In this document: positions 45,131-54,226 of the stretch, in pieces
How the letters are laid out: every line of letters begins with the position of its first letter
Position numbering within the stretch: position 1 is the first letter of the stretch
Source of the DNA: Companilactobacillus kimchii DSM 13961 = JCM 10707
GTDB taxonomy: Bacteria > Bacillota > Bacilli > Lactobacillales > Lactobacillaceae
Direction of reading: 5' to 3'
Assembly: GCF_001435445.1 (NCBI RefSeq)
Contig: NZ_AZDH01000003.1
Span: 1 to 64,000 of the forward strand
DNA: 64,000 bases
Notes under the pieces: model-generated
What the model was told of the DNA's origin: nothing
Databases searched by the model: none
Seen by the model: the letters and a program-made list of their open reading frames with translations, nothing else
Made by a program: the position numbers and the translations under genes

Positions 45131-46207
45131 ATGAAAAAAATGTTTTTACCCATTTTAATGCTTTCATCTGCCTTGCTTGGTATTGCACCATCGACTGCAT
45201 GTGTAGATAGTTCGGTTGATACGAATTACACTGATGAGTTTGCTCAAAAAGCCAATAAGATTCTTGATCAAAAAGGCTTTTCCGGCAGTTTGTTGGTTGT
45301 AAAGAATGGCAAACCGATATTTGAAACTAGTCGAGGATATTCTAATTACGGTACGAGTCTTTATAATAATGATGAAACATCGTATGAAATAGATTCGATT
45401 CAGAAGAATTTAACAGCGGCAATGGTCATGAAATTAGTTCAAGAAAATAAATTGAGCTTGAATGACAAATTGTCACAATTTTATCCCGAGGTTCCAGGTA
45501 GTAATAACATAACACTCAGACAAATGATGGCTATGACGTCAGGCTTAATGCTAAAGGGGGACGTCGGACCATACAGAGTCATGTCAGATTCAGAAATTAT
45601 AAATGCCGATATTAAGAATACAAAATATATCGGTTTATTACACGATAAGTGGAATTATCAAGCCATTAATTTCAATCTACTTTGTGGTATTTTGGAAAAA
45701 GTAACTGGCAAAACTTATCAACAATTATTTACAGAGACATATACTAATAAACTAAATCTCAAACATACTATCTTTGCTTATGACTATTCTCCAGACGTTG
45801 TTAAAGCAATTGGATATAACAACCCTAATCCTTTGTCGATCAAGATGGATTATCAAAACATTTTCTATACTAAGAGATATTATGAATACGATGAACTAGG
45901 TACTGGACAAGTCTTCATGAGTGCCAGTGATTTGTATAAAGCTGAAGAGTACATCATGAATGGGTCCATGTTGACGAAGAAATCACGTGATGAATTATTT
46001 GTTCCCGGAAGTATTAGTACTTATGGCGGTGGTATGTATCATGGTAAAGATGATAACTACGCTAATGGCTGGGGATACGGTTTCCAAGGGGTAGTCCATA
46101 TCTCTGACGATGGTAAGACAGCTGTTGTAGCTTTAGAGAATTACTCTAGAAAAGCAGCGGATGTTAAGCCATTTGTTAAACAAATTTATCAAATGGTTAA
46201 TGATTAG
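45131..46207 (+). CDS. Secreted serine hydrolase, class C beta-lactamase/PBP fold
   Basis: 358 residues with a signal peptide (KKMFLPILMLSSALLGIAPS). Active-site motif SIQK (IDSIQKNLTAAMVMKL) is the SxxK nucleophile; LRQMMAMTSGLMLKG and YQAINFNLLCGILEKVTG are family landmarks, with the usual YxN changed to YQA. The third motif may be GYGFQG. Such proteins are carboxypeptidase-like or esterases in lactobacilli. Start at ATG 45131 after AAGGTGA; the upstream 21 codons lie before the ribosome site. Confidence 0.85.
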   Translation: MKKMFLPILMLSSALLGIAPSTACVDSSVDTNYTDEFAQKANKILDQKGFSGSLLVVKNGKPIFETSRGYSNYGTSLYNNDETSYEIDSIQKNLTAAMVMKLVQENKLSLNDKLSQFYPEVPGSNNITLRQMMAMTSGLMLKGDVGPYRVMSDSEIINADIKNTKYIGLLHDKWNYQAINFNLLCGILEKVTGKTYQQLFTETYTNKLNLKHTIFAYDYSPDVVKAIGYNNPNPLSIKMDYQNIFYTKRYYEYDELGTGQVFMSASDLYKAEEYIMNGSMLTKKSRDELFVPGSISTYGGGMYHGKDDNYANGWGYGFQGVVHISDDGKTAVVALENYSRKAADVKPFVKQIYQMVND

Positions 46208-46229
46208 CTTTGTAGTTTAGGAATAGTGT

Positions 46230-46342
46230 GTTATTATAGTAGATGCGGGTATAGCCTATTCGCACAAAACTGTTTCATACATTCCAAAGATTTCTATGGA
46301 ATGGTTTCTGGTCTTACATCTTTGATGTAGGGCCTTTTTTTA
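46230..46342 (+). ncRNA. Candidate structured RNA / leader ending in a terminator
   Basis: A -10-like TATAGT (about 46235) is followed by about 100 nt with two or three hairpins: ATGCGGGTATAGCCTATTCG (weak), CATTCCA / TGGAATG (46281-46305) and GGTCTTACATC / GATGTAGGGCC followed by seven Ts (46311-46342). No open frame. Either a small RNA or a termination-type regulatory leader for the aldo/keto reductase gene 72 bases downstream. No known family recognised. Confidence 0.45.
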
Positions 46343-46413
46343 TGCAATAAATCAATTGTTTGATTGGTTAAAAAGAGTTACGTTAATATTGATTTATAAA
46401 GGAGTGAATGTTG

Positions 46414-47238
46414 ATGTACAAATTAAACGATGGAAAAGTAATACCTGAGATAGGTTTTGGAACTTACAAATTGAATGGACGTAAAGGTGTTCAGAGTATT
46501 GTTGCCGCAATCAATAACGGTTATCGGATGTTAGACACAGCTTACAATTATGAAAATGAGGGTGCTGTAGGTCGTGCTATTTCTGAAAGTGGCATTGATC
46601 GTGATAAATTGGTTGTGACTTCTAAATTACCTGGTAGATATTATGCTTATGATGATGCAATCGCCGCCTTGCAAGAATCTCTTTACCGAGCACATTTAGA
46701 TTATTTTGATCTTTATTTGTTACATTGGCCTAATCCTAAACGTGGGATGTATGTTGAAGCTTGGCAAGCTTTAATTGATGCACAAAAGTTCGGCCTAGTT
46801 AAATCAATTGGTGTATGTAATTTCTTGCCCGAACATTTGAATAAATTAAAAGAAGAGACGGGCATTTTACCAACTATTAATCAAATTGAATTGCATCCGT
46901 ACTTTAATCAAGCCGATATGCGTAAATTTGATGAAGATAATGGGATTGTCACGATGGATTGGAGTCCACTTGGCCGTGCCAGTTCAGTGTTGAAGGATCC
47001 AGTTTTGATTGAGTTAAGTAAGAAATATAATAAGTCAGTTGGCCAAATTATTTTGCGATGGGAACATCAATTAGGAACTGTGCCAATTCCTAAGTCATCA
47101 TCTCCAATTAGACAAGTAGAAAATATGAGTATTTTTGATTTTGAAATATCAAATACTGATATGGATAAAATTAATTCATTGACTAAACCGGATGGACGTA
47201 ACAAAGACCAAGATCCCGCTGTTTATGAAGAATTTTAA
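46414..47238 (+). CDS. Aldo/keto reductase
   Basis: 274 residues, NADPH-dependent TIM barrel. Catalytic tetrad visible: Asp in LDTAYNYENE (with Tyr), Lys in VVTSKLPG and His in LYLLHWPNP. LGTVPIPKSSSPIRQVENMS is the cofactor motif. ATG 46414 is chosen nine bases after GGAG; another ATG at 46408 is too close. Reduces aldehydes or ketones; substrate unknown. Confidence 0.93.
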   Translation: MYKLNDGKVIPEIGFGTYKLNGRKGVQSIVAAINNGYRMLDTAYNYENEGAVGRAISESGIDRDKLVVTSKLPGRYYAYDDAIAALQESLYRAHLDYFDLYLLHWPNPKRGMYVEAWQALIDAQKFGLVKSIGVCNFLPEHLNKLKEETGILPTINQIELHPYFNQADMRKFDEDNGIVTMDWSPLGRASSVLKDPVLIELSKKYNKSVGQIILRWEHQLGTVPIPKSSSPIRQVENMSIFDFEISNTDMDKINSLTKPDGRNKDQDPAVYEEF

Positions 47239-47283
47239 AATGAGAGTGATGTTTGAGATTATCTCAAATACCACTCTTTTTTT
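47239..47283 (+). terminator. Intrinsic terminator after the aldo/keto reductase
   Basis: GAGAGTGATGTTTGAGAT / ATCTCAAATACCACTCTT stem followed by a T-run. Confidence 0.85.
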
Positions 47284-47426
47284 ATATTGTCTCATTTTTT
47301 AGGAAATAAAGAATTCAAAAAATAATATTATTTTGGAATATCTATTGAATTTTATAAATATAAGAACTATATTCTAGCTGTAAACGATTTCAACTAAGAA
47401 AGCTAATAATTCAAGAGGTGGTTCTT

Positions 47427-49199
47427 ATGTATAGAAGTAACGGAAATTATGAGGCATTTGCTAGACCAATGAAACCAGCTGGTGTTGATGACAAATCAGC
47501 ATACATTGTTGGTTCTGGATTAGCTGGTTTGGCAGCTGCGTCATTCCTCGTACGTGATGGTCAAATGAAAGGCGACAAGATTCATGTCTTAGAAGAACTC
47601 GCTCTACCTGGTGGTAGTATGGATGGTATTTGGAATGAACAAAAAGGTTATATCATCCGTGGTGGTAGAGAGATGGAACCTCATTTCGAAACACTTTGGG
47701 ATTTGTTCAGATCAATTCCATCATTGGAAAATCCTGATGCTTCTGTTTTAGATGAATTTTATTGGTTGAATAAAGAAGATCCTAGTTTCTCACATGGCAG
47801 AGTTATCCAAGAGCAAGGTAAAGAATTGCCAACTGAGGGAGATTTAACATTAACACCAAAGGCAGTTCAAGAATTACTCGATTTAGTTATGACACCTGAA
47901 AAAGATTTGGGTGACAAGAAGATCAACGAGGTCTTCTCAGAGGACTTTTTGAATTCTAACTTCTGGCTCTATTGGTCAACAATGTTTGCTTTCGAACCTT
48001 GGGCTAGTGCTATGGAAATGAGACGTTACCTGATGCGCTTCTGTCATCATATCGATTCACTTTCAAATCTTTCATCATTGAGATTCACTAAATACAATCA
48101 ATATGAATCATTAATTCAACCTTTGATTAAGTTCTTGGAGAGTAAAGGTGTTCAATTCACATACAATACTCATGTAAATAATATTAAAGTTGATACATCA
48201 AATGGGTCTAAAGTGGCTAAAGAAATTGACCTTACAACTGATGGCAAAGATAGCACAATCAATTTGACAGAAAATGATTTAGTCTTTGTAACAAATGGTT
48301 CAATTACTGAGAGCACAACTTATGGTGACAAGACTCATCCAGCACCAACTGAACACGAATTGGGTAGCAGTTGGCAGTTATGGGAAAACTTAGCTAAACA
48401 GGATGAAGCTTTTGGTCATCCAGACAAATTCTGTAAGAATATCCCTGAAGCAAACTGGACTGTTTCTGGAACAATCACTTTAACTGATGATGAAGTAACG
48501 CCATATATTGAAAAAATCAGTAAGAAAGATCCACATAGTGGTTCAATCGTAACTAGTGGACCAGTAAGTATCAAGGATTCCAATTGGTTATATGGATACT
48601 CCATCAGTCGTCAAAAACACTTTAAGAGACAAAAGGATAATGAATTGGTTGTCTGGGTTTATGGACTATTCTCAGATAAACCAGGTAACTTCGTAAATAA
48701 GAAGATCACGGAATGTACTGGTGATGAATTATGTGAAGAGTGGCTCTATCATATCGGTGTTCCAACTGATAAGATCAAGGATATTGCTGAAAATCATGCA
48801 AGTACTATTCCAGCACATATGCCATATATTACTTCATACTTCATGCCAAGAAAGCTTGGAGATCGTCCACTAGTTGTTCCAGAAGGATCAAAGAACTTAG
48901 CCTTCATCGGTAACTTTGCAGAAACAGATCGTGATACAGTCTTCACAACAGAATATTCAGTTAGAACAGCCATGGAAGCTGTCTACACTTTGTTGAATGT
49001 TGATCGTGGTGTTCCTGAGGTCTTTGGTTCAGCGTATGATGTACGTACATTAATGCGTGCTATCTACTATCTAGATGGTAAGAAGAAACTTGAAGATATT
49101 AAATTGCCATTTAAGGAACGCTTGGTAGAGAAGAAAGTTATGGAGAAGATTCATGGAACTTATATTGAAGAATTATTGAAAGATGCACATCTTCTATAA
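47427..49199 (+). CDS. ohyA: Oleate hydratase (myosin cross-reactive antigen family)
   Basis: 590 residues, FAD enzyme that adds water to oleic acid to give 10-hydroxystearate, a fatty acid detoxification reaction. [13 protein letters not shown] (about 29-41) is the FAD Rossmann motif; [20 protein letters not shown] (catalytic Glu in the GGREME loop), [15 protein letters not shown] and [19 protein letters not shown] are diagnostic. ATG at 47427 follows AGAGGTGG. Monocistronic, with a terminator behind. Confidence 0.96.
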   Translation: MYRSNGNYEAFARPMKPAGVDDKSAYIVGSGLAGLAAASFLVRDGQMKGDKIHVLEELALPGGSMDGIWNEQKGYIIRGGREMEPHFETLWDLFRSIPSLENPDASVLDEFYWLNKEDPSFSHGRVIQEQGKELPTEGDLTLTPKAVQELLDLVMTPEKDLGDKKINEVFSEDFLNSNFWLYWSTMFAFEPWASAMEMRRYLMRFCHHIDSLSNLSSLRFTKYNQYESLIQPLIKFLESKGVQFTYNTHVNNIKVDTSNGSKVAKEIDLTTDGKDSTINLTENDLVFVTNGSITESTTYGDKTHPAPTEHELGSSWQLWENLAKQDEAFGHPDKFCKNIPEANWTVSGTITLTDDEVTPYIEKISKKDPHSGSIVTSGPVSIKDSNWLYGYSISRQKHFKRQKDNELVVWVYGLFSDKPGNFVNKKITECTGDELCEEWLYHIGVPTDKIKDIAENHASTIPAHMPYITSYFMPRKLGDRPLVVPEGSKNLAFIGNFAETDRDTVFTTEYSVRTAMEAVYTLLNVDRGVPEVFGSAYDVRTLMRAIYYLDGKKKLEDIKLPFKERLVEKKVMEKIHGTYIEELLKDAHLL

Positions 49200-49202
49200 T
49201 AT

Positions 49203-49246
49203 GAAGAAAAGCAGCTCAATTCGCAATTGAATTGAGCTGCTTTTTT
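49203..49246. terminator. Bidirectional terminator between ohyA and the Nudix gene
   Basis: AAAGCAGCTCAATTC / GAATTGAGCTGCTTTT with A- and T-runs. Confidence 0.85.
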
Positions 49247-49874
49247 AGTCGAAATAAGTTTGCCAATCTTTAGAATGATGGCATTTAAAAGCCATTTTGA
49301 AATCTTCAGGGAGATTACGTTCTAGTGAAAGATTCAAGTTCAAAGCTTCATCGAGCGTAAAGTATTTAACATCAGAAGTTTCAACACCACTATGGATATC
49401 GTCTTCAGTTGGAGTACATTCGAAGAACAGTTTGTAAATGTAACTGAGATTCTTCTTAGGATAATGGTTCTTTTGCATATCTTTGATAGCAATTAAACGG
49501 AGCGGTTTAGTGTGAATACCAGCTTCTTCAAAAGTTTCTTTGGTGGCAATTTCACCGGCAGAGTAACCGATGTCAGCCCAACCTCCGGGAATGGACCATT
49601 GACCAGAACTCTTTTCACGAACCAAAAGGATCTTATCGTCTTTAAAAGTGGTGGCACGGACATCAACCTTAGGTGTGACATAACCAGTATCTGCATCGAA
49701 AAAGATATTCAGATTTTCAGGTGTCGCATTATGTGTTAATTGTGCTGTTAATTTTTTAGCGACATCCTCAAGCTGCTGATAACGTTCTAAATCAAAAACA
49801 TCTTTACCATAATGTTTACCTGATTGAGCGATTGCTTGAAGCTTTTCAAGTAATAATTCAATATCATCATCCAT
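49245..49874 (-). CDS. Nudix hydrolase with N-terminal NUDIX-N domain
   Basis: 209 residues. An N-terminal helical extension (about 1-60, IELLLEKLQAIAQSG) precedes the Nudix box GGWADIGYSAGEIATKETFE (EAGI follows), where the usual Arg of the REUXEE motif is Lys. Hydrolyses a nucleoside diphosphate derivative, often ADP-ribose in this subgroup. AAAGGAAGG ribosome site. Monocistronic. Confidence 0.9.
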   Translation of the reverse strand: MDDDIELLLEKLQAIAQSGKHYGKDVFDLERYQQLEDVAKKLTAQLTHNATPENLNIFFDADTGYVTPKVDVRATTFKDDKILLVREKSSGQWSIPGGWADIGYSAGEIATKETFEEAGIHTKPLRLIAIKDMQKNHYPKKNLSYIYKLFFECTPTEDDIHSGVETSDVKYFTLDEALNLNLSLERNLPEDFKMAFKCHHSKDWQTYFD

Positions 49875-49921
49875 CTTTTTATACCTTCCTTTTAAAGAAA
49901 GTATAACATTTATAGATGTTT

Positions 49922-50749
49922 TTAATTAACCTTGGCGTAAGGACGTTCATGAATGAAATCATTGAAAATATCGTGTTTTTTAATGTTTTCTAGTTTATGA
50001 TATCTAGTTTGAACTTTCTCTGTGATATGAGCCATCAAATAGATACTGTCTAATAACATAAAGTGGGAATTGTTTTGGCGAGTAAAGTTGATACCTTTTT
50101 CGACCATTTCAATAGCTTGATCGTATTTGTTAAGGGCAAGATAGGAAAGGGCAGCAACAAAATAAATTATATTGAGATTTTCATCGTAAGTGATTATATT
50201 GAGATCCCTTTGAGCTAATTCAATTTGTCTGTTAGCGGATATGCGCAGTCCTTGTTTAGCATAAACATAAGCCAAGGTGATATTGCAGATACGAGTTAAG
50301 GTAGTTTGCTTACGGCTGTGACCAGCACTGGCTAGGGATAGTTTTAAGAGCTCTTTAGAGCTGTCAAAATTGTGTTCTAAATGTAGATCACATACAGCTA
50401 AATAGAAATAATAGGCTTGCGTCTGTTTCCCCGTTTGAACCGATTCAATAACAGTAGGACGATTCAGATAAGTCTTGAGTAGTTGATAGTTTCTACTATT
50501 ATACAGTGAACGAACCTTTTGATTGAAATAACGATCTTTACAGATATTAAAATTCTGTGCTAGAAGTAAATCGTCAAAATTAATCGATAGCCTTTGACAC
50601 AAGTTGATTAAGAGCTGTGTGTTAGGAATGTATTTGTTGTGTTCAATTTCAGAAAGGGTAGATTGAGAACAAATATTTTCAGCTGTTTCCAGTTGCGAAA
50701 GTTGTCGACGCTGACGAGTTTCTTTTAATATGTCCCCTAAATTGTCCAT
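49922..50749 (-). CDS. Rgg/PlcR-like HTH regulator with TPR-type helices
   Basis: 275 residues. N-terminal XRE helix-turn-helix (LSQLETAENICSQSTLSEIE, about 17-36), then an all-helical region of repeated 35-40-residue units (YYFYLAVCDLHLEHNFDSS, ITLAYVYAKQGLRISANRQI, AALSYLALNKYDQAIEMVE), as in RRNPP-type peptide-sensing regulators. Could respond to a short exported peptide. A 58-codon gene on the same strand lies directly upstream, but it lacks a signal sequence. Confidence 0.8.
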   Translation of the reverse strand: MDNLGDILKETRQRRQLSQLETAENICSQSTLSEIEHNKYIPNTQLLINLCQRLSINFDDLLLAQNFNICKDRYFNQKVRSLYNSRNYQLLKTYLNRPTVIESVQTGKQTQAYYFYLAVCDLHLEHNFDSSKELLKLSLASAGHSRKQTTLTRICNITLAYVYAKQGLRISANRQIELAQRDLNIITYDENLNIIYFVAALSYLALNKYDQAIEMVEKGINFTRQNNSHFMLLDSIYLMAHITEKVQTRYHKLENIKKHDIFNDFIHERPYAKVN

Positions 50750-50858
50750 ATATTAACACCTACTTGTTTTAATTAATAATCTATAAGTAAATGATATAAA
50801 AGTAGTGTGTATTTTCTGTTCAATTATTGTAAAGTTTTGTAAATGTGTATGTAAATTT

Positions 50859-51035
50859 TCAAGAAAAATTATGTTTATTAATTAAATTAGGTTGAATGGG
50901 GCGTTGATTTTTATCAGAATCAACTTGGTAATTGATAATCATATTAACTGAGTCTGTCGTTAGGATATTGATAATGGCGTTCCTCATAATGAATAATTCG
51001 TAACCACGAAAAGTTTTGTCCTCAATAGGTGCCAT
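50859..51035 (-). CDS. Small hypothetical protein (58 aa)
   Basis: Starts MAPIEDKTFRGYELFIMRNA after an excellent GGAGG site nine bases upstream; ends IQPNLINKHNFS. No signal peptide or membrane helix; contains a hydrophobic core (RNAIINILTTDSVNMIINYQ). It lies 110 bases upstream of the Rgg-like regulator on the same strand. Not recognised. The ribosome site and lack of an overlapping gene argue that it is real; it may be a target or partner of the regulator. Confidence 0.6.
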   Translation of the reverse strand: MAPIEDKTFRGYELFIMRNAIINILTTDSVNMIINYQVDSDKNQRPIQPNLINKHNFS

Positions 51036-51117
51036 GATTAATTACCTCCAGTCTCTTATCTTTAGAATAATATATTGTAAATCTGTAAAGATCGAGTGGA
51101 GTAATAATTTGCTTTAA

Positions 51118-51447
51118 CTAGTTTAATTGTCTATTTTTGTTACGAGGAAATAGATTCCAACCAAGAATACGATCAATGTAAATGTGCAGATACCAGATGA
51201 TAATTAGACTTATTAGATAGTGATTGTTAATACTGAATATTAAGATAATTGTTGGAAAAACTAGAGTATGTGTTAAATTGTACGAGAGTTCGCCGATCCT
51301 TTCCGAAAAAATGAAGCCTAATCCAGAAATATCAGGTAGTAAATAGAATATTAATAGATTGAACCATGATCCGTATGAAGGGTAAATCATTAATAATAGT
51401 AAAATGAAAGTTATATTTTCTAAACGATAGTAAATTATTTTTCTCAT
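51118..51447 (-). CDS. DUF4260-like membrane protein
   Basis: 109 residues with four hydrophobic helices. The motif LLPDISGLGFIFSERIGELS followed by YNLTHT matches DUF4260 proteins. Overlaps the upstream membrane-protein gene by four bases (ATGA); both are presumably driven by the MerR-type promoter at 51817-51847. Function unknown. Confidence 0.78.
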   Translation of the reverse strand: MRKIIYYRLENITFILLLLMIYPSYGSWFNLLIFYLLPDISGLGFIFSERIGELSYNLTHTLVFPTIILIFSINNHYLISLIIIWYLHIYIDRILGWNLFPRNKNRQLN

Positions 51448-51782
51448 GATAATGTCCTCTGTACATGAATCATTACACTATTAAGAAATGTGATTAATAA
51501 ATAAATTAATCCGGCCACTATAGATAATTTGGATACTATTAGATAGGTACAAGTGCCGAAAACTATTAGCTCAATAAAAACTCGCGAGATTGTAGAACCT
51601 TGTCTTGGAGAATGGGGTGCCACGAATAATCCCCATAATAATATGAAAATTGTTGGTAAAATTATTCCAATTAAAATATTTAAGGGCAATGAATATTTTG
51701 TTAGGCCGATAGTGACGATAAGGATTGCAGTTGCCATTTCGGTTAAAAATCTAATTGGAGCGTTGAATGTAAATAAACTCAT
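51444..51782 (-). CDS. YrdB/DUF2568-like membrane protein
   Basis: 112 residues, about four helices. RFLTEMATAILIVTIGLTKY near the start and LLWGLFVAPHSPRQ in the loop are typical of YrdB (DUF2568). First gene of a two-gene operon that diverges from the MerR regulator at 51871. Function unknown; paired DUF2568-DUF4260 genes under MerR control suggest a response to a toxic compound. Confidence 0.78.
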   Translation of the reverse strand: MSLFTFNAPIRFLTEMATAILIVTIGLTKYSLPLNILIGIILPTIFILLWGLFVAPHSPRQGSTISRVFIELIVFGTCTYLIVSKLSIVAGLIYLLITFLNSVMIHVQRTLS

Positions 51783-51816
51783 TTGATATTACCTGGTTTC
51801 TTTATTGATTAATCAG

Positions 51817-51847
51817 ACAGTATCATGGGGCTTAACCCCCAAGTCAA
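51817..51847 (-). promoter_or_regulatory. MerR-type promoter with 19-bp spacer
   Basis: Read on minus: -35 TTGACT (51842-51847), 19-bp spacer, -10 TACTGT (51817-51822). The spacer contains the palindrome GGGGGTTAAGCCCC. The over-long spacer with a centred dyad is the hallmark of promoters activated by MerR-family regulators. It drives the two membrane-protein genes to the left and overlaps the leader of the MerR gene. Confidence 0.8.
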
Positions 51848-51870
51848 TCAGTATGTTTGGAGGATCTGAT

Positions 51871-52266
51871 ATGAACGTTGCAGAATTTTGTGAAAAAGTT
51901 GGTACCACTAGAGATACGTTGAGATTGTATGATCAAATAGGTTTGTTGAAACCTAAGAGAAATCATAATAATTATCGAAATTTTAGTGTTGAAGATCAAA
52001 AAGCTTTTGCGATTATCCGTAATTTACAGAGGGCTAGTTTAACTTTGGAAGAAATAAAAATAGTTTTAGAATTGCGAGATAAACCGATCACAGATGATTG
52101 CCATACTAATACTCAAAAATTTCTTAAGAATAAAAGAAATGAATTTCAAAAGAAACGTGATTTCTATGAGCAACTGTTAGTTGTGACTGATGAAATGAGT
52201 AATGCTTTAGACGACTCGCAAACTGATATGGAGCAGTTCATTGAGAAGTTTGGTGAAATTGAATAA
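51871..52266 (+). CDS. MerR-family transcriptional regulator
   Basis: 131 residues. N-terminal winged helix: VAEFCEKVGTTRDTLRLYDQ, IGLLKPKRN, then the NNYRNFS wing and a dimerising coiled coil (LEEIKIVLELRDK to FQKKRDFYEQLLV). ATG 51871 follows GGAGG; the longer frame would run through the operator. Short C-terminus without cysteines, so the ligand is probably organic rather than a metal. Confidence 0.9.
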   Translation: MNVAEFCEKVGTTRDTLRLYDQIGLLKPKRNHNNYRNFSVEDQKAFAIIRNLQRASLTLEEIKIVLELRDKPITDDCHTNTQKFLKNKRNEFQKKRDFYEQLLVVTDEMSNALDDSQTDMEQFIEKFGEIE

Positions 52267-52293
52267 AAAAAATACCACGAGATTCGTGATATT
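52267..52293 (+). terminator. Weak terminator after the MerR gene
   Basis: AAATACCACGA - GAT - TCGTGATATTT; stem good, T-run short. Confidence 0.5.
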
Positions 52294-52308
52294 TAGTGGG
52301 AGACTATG

Positions 52309-52941
52309 ATGGTTGATAGACCATGTTTTTCTAAAAAATTATCGGTGGAAGATTTTAAAAGATTTTATTGGTACAAAACAGAGCTAGCACAAATCTGTAA
52401 AGATAACCAGTTGCCTAGTTATGGAACTAAAGCTGAATTAAATCAATATATTATTCAGTATTTGAGTGGCATACCACAATCGCAAATAAAAACTGTGAGG
52501 ACTAGTACCCACATCTCTCCATTGAAGACTGAACGAATTAATCCGCAGACTAAATTATTGGCTTCAGGATTCAAATTGAATGCAGAAGCTAGAAAATTTT
52601 TCGCCGATTATTTTCAAATGAGCAAATTCAGTTTTAAAAAATCTATGGCGATTAAAATGCGCCAAGTTCAAAGTGACCAGGATACTTCAGCCACGGTTCA
52701 GGATTTAATTGATGCCTATCAGAATAAAACTTTGGCTGACAATGATGAAGAGCACACTTATCAATGGAATAATTTTGTAAAAGATTTTAATCATGATGAA
52801 CGTTCAAAAAATTATTCGCAAAAAATGAAGGTTGCGGCTATCATTTGGTCTAAAGTTCGTGATGGTCAAACAGATAAGACTTATCGTTCACAACTAATTG
52901 ATCAGTATCAAAGCAAAATTGAAAAGTATCGAAAAATTTAA
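52309..52941 (+). CDS. SAP-domain protein with DUF6434-like C-terminus
   Basis: 210 residues. N-terminal SAP-like helix pair (EDFKRFYWYKTELAQICKDN, QLPSYGTKAELNQYI) and a C-terminal region (YQWNNFVKDFNHDERSKNYS, then MKVAAIIWSKVRDG) like DUF6434. Such proteins are thought to bind DNA; function unknown. Convergent with and overlapping the nitroreductase gene by four bases. Confidence 0.75.
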   Translation: MVDRPCFSKKLSVEDFKRFYWYKTELAQICKDNQLPSYGTKAELNQYIIQYLSGIPQSQIKTVRTSTHISPLKTERINPQTKLLASGFKLNAEARKFFADYFQMSKFSFKKSMAIKMRQVQSDQDTSATVQDLIDAYQNKTLADNDEEHTYQWNNFVKDFNHDERSKNYSQKMKVAAIIWSKVRDGQTDKTYRSQLIDQYQSKIEKYRKI

Positions 52942-53675
52942 GCTAACGAGAAGCCTTGTTCTTTAAGAAAATTGGCTACTTCTGGACGTCTAACTTGTTT
53001 GAAAATTGCTAAGTTTTTTTCAGACCAGTTAGTGTCAGAAGAATTAGTTTTACGATTAGCATAATATTCGTGAACATCTTGATCATAAGTTGTTAAATCA
53101 GTGAATTTTTGATTGTCATAAGTGTTGGTAGCGACTTGATTAGCCCGTGGTAAACGTGGCTTATGTTGATTTTTAGTTGCGGGAACACCGACTGTCATAC
53201 CAAAGACGGGAACGGTGAATTTTGGCAGATTCAATAATTCGGCGACACGTTTGATGTTGTTACGAAGACTACCGATATAGCAGATGCCTAAACCCATTGA
53301 TTCAGCGGCAACAGCCATGTTTTGAGCGGCGATAGTTGTATCGACGACACTAACAATCAATGATTCCATATTCTTTAGACTATCTAAATTTTGATTATGT
53401 GATTTTAGAATACTAGCTTGACGGTTTAAATCGGCTACGAAAACATAAAATGTATCAGCCTTTTTAACATGTGGGGAGCTAATGGTAATATCAGCTAACT
53501 CATTTCTAAGTTTCTGATCAGTTATTTCAATGATAGAAAAAGCTTGCACGAACTCAGATGTAGAACCACTTTGAGCCGCAGCTAATAGTGATTGTTTTTG
53601 ATCGGTGGTGATGGCTTGATCTTTAAATTCACGTACGGAAACGTGTTCGGTCATATTCTTAATTGTTGAATTCAT
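52938..53675 (-). CDS. NfsA-like NAD(P)H nitroreductase
   Basis: 245 residues, FMN-binding nitroreductase fold: EHVSVREFKDQAI at the start, AAQSGSTSEFVQAFSIIEI, VVDTTIAAQNMAVAAESMG, GICYIGSLRNNIKRV and FGMTVGVPA. ATG at 53675 (MNSTIKNM) follows AGAGGG; the upstream extension overlaps the preceding gene. Reduces nitro-compounds, quinones or flavins. Confidence 0.92.
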   Translation of the reverse strand: MNSTIKNMTEHVSVREFKDQAITTDQKQSLLAAAQSGSTSEFVQAFSIIEITDQKLRNELADITISSPHVKKADTFYVFVADLNRQASILKSHNQNLDSLKNMESLIVSVVDTTIAAQNMAVAAESMGLGICYIGSLRNNIKRVAELLNLPKFTVPVFGMTVGVPATKNQHKPRLPRANQVATNTYDNQKFTDLTTYDQDVHEYYANRKTNSSDTNWSEKNLAIFKQVRRPEVANFLKEQGFSLA

Positions 53676-54051
53676 TTTTACCCTCTTTTTTGAATGGACG
53701 AAAAGTTTCATGCTTGGATTGATATTCGGCAACATCAATAATTTTATTATCTTTAAATTGAATTATTGAGGCACCGTCGAAGTCATATTCAGTATGCTCA
53801 ACAGCATGAAAATACCATAACACTGTATAAGTGTTTTTGTCTGTTGGGAGGATTTTATCAATTCGCCAGTTCAAAACTTTTTGACGATTCATCATATTGT
53901 CAATAAACTGATGCAATTCGTCCAAGCCAATATATATGGGACCGTAACATTCACGATAAATGATTTTTTCATCGAAGTAGGTATCTAAATCTGAAAAATC
54001 ACGTGTTGTCCAGGATTGAAAATATTTTTTGATGATAGCTGTATTATCCAT
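53659..54051 (-). CDS. SnoaL/NTF2-like protein
   Basis: 130 residues. Pattern of the NTF2-like fold: IIKKYFQSWTTRDFSDLDTY, FDEKIIYRECYGPIYIGLDE, then VLWYFHAVEHTEYDFDGAS and FKDNKIIDVAEYQSKHE. Members are small enzymes or binding proteins; role unknown. Its 3' end overlaps the nitroreductase start by 17 bases, so the two are one operon. Confidence 0.85.
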   Translation of the reverse strand: MDNTAIIKKYFQSWTTRDFSDLDTYFDEKIIYRECYGPIYIGLDELHQFIDNMMNRQKVLNWRIDKILPTDKNTYTVLWYFHAVEHTEYDFDGASIIQFKDNKIIDVAEYQSKHETFRPFKKEGKNEFNN

Positions 54052-54170
54052 AAAATTCTCCGTTAATTTTTTACAAGTTAACTTTCATTATAGAAATCTT
54101 TAGTAGCCTTTTCTAGTACAAATGACAGTATTATCAGGGAATTGGTCAATATAATTGAGGATATTCAAAT

Positions 54171-54219
54171 AAGCACTAGTAATAATCTTTTGAGAGATCA
54201 TTGCTAGTGCTTATTTTCG
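54171..54219. terminator. Bidirectional terminator between SnoaL-like and catalase genes
   Basis: AATAAGCACTAG / CTAGTGCTTATT, 12-bp perfect stem with a long inner sequence. Confidence 0.75.
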
Positions 54220-54226
54220 TAAAATT

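Noticed and set aside
46230-46342. Naming the structured RNA as a known riboswitch or T-box
   Set aside because: No conserved core of any class I know (no T-box TGG sequence, no purine, SAM or preQ1 core); left as unassigned.
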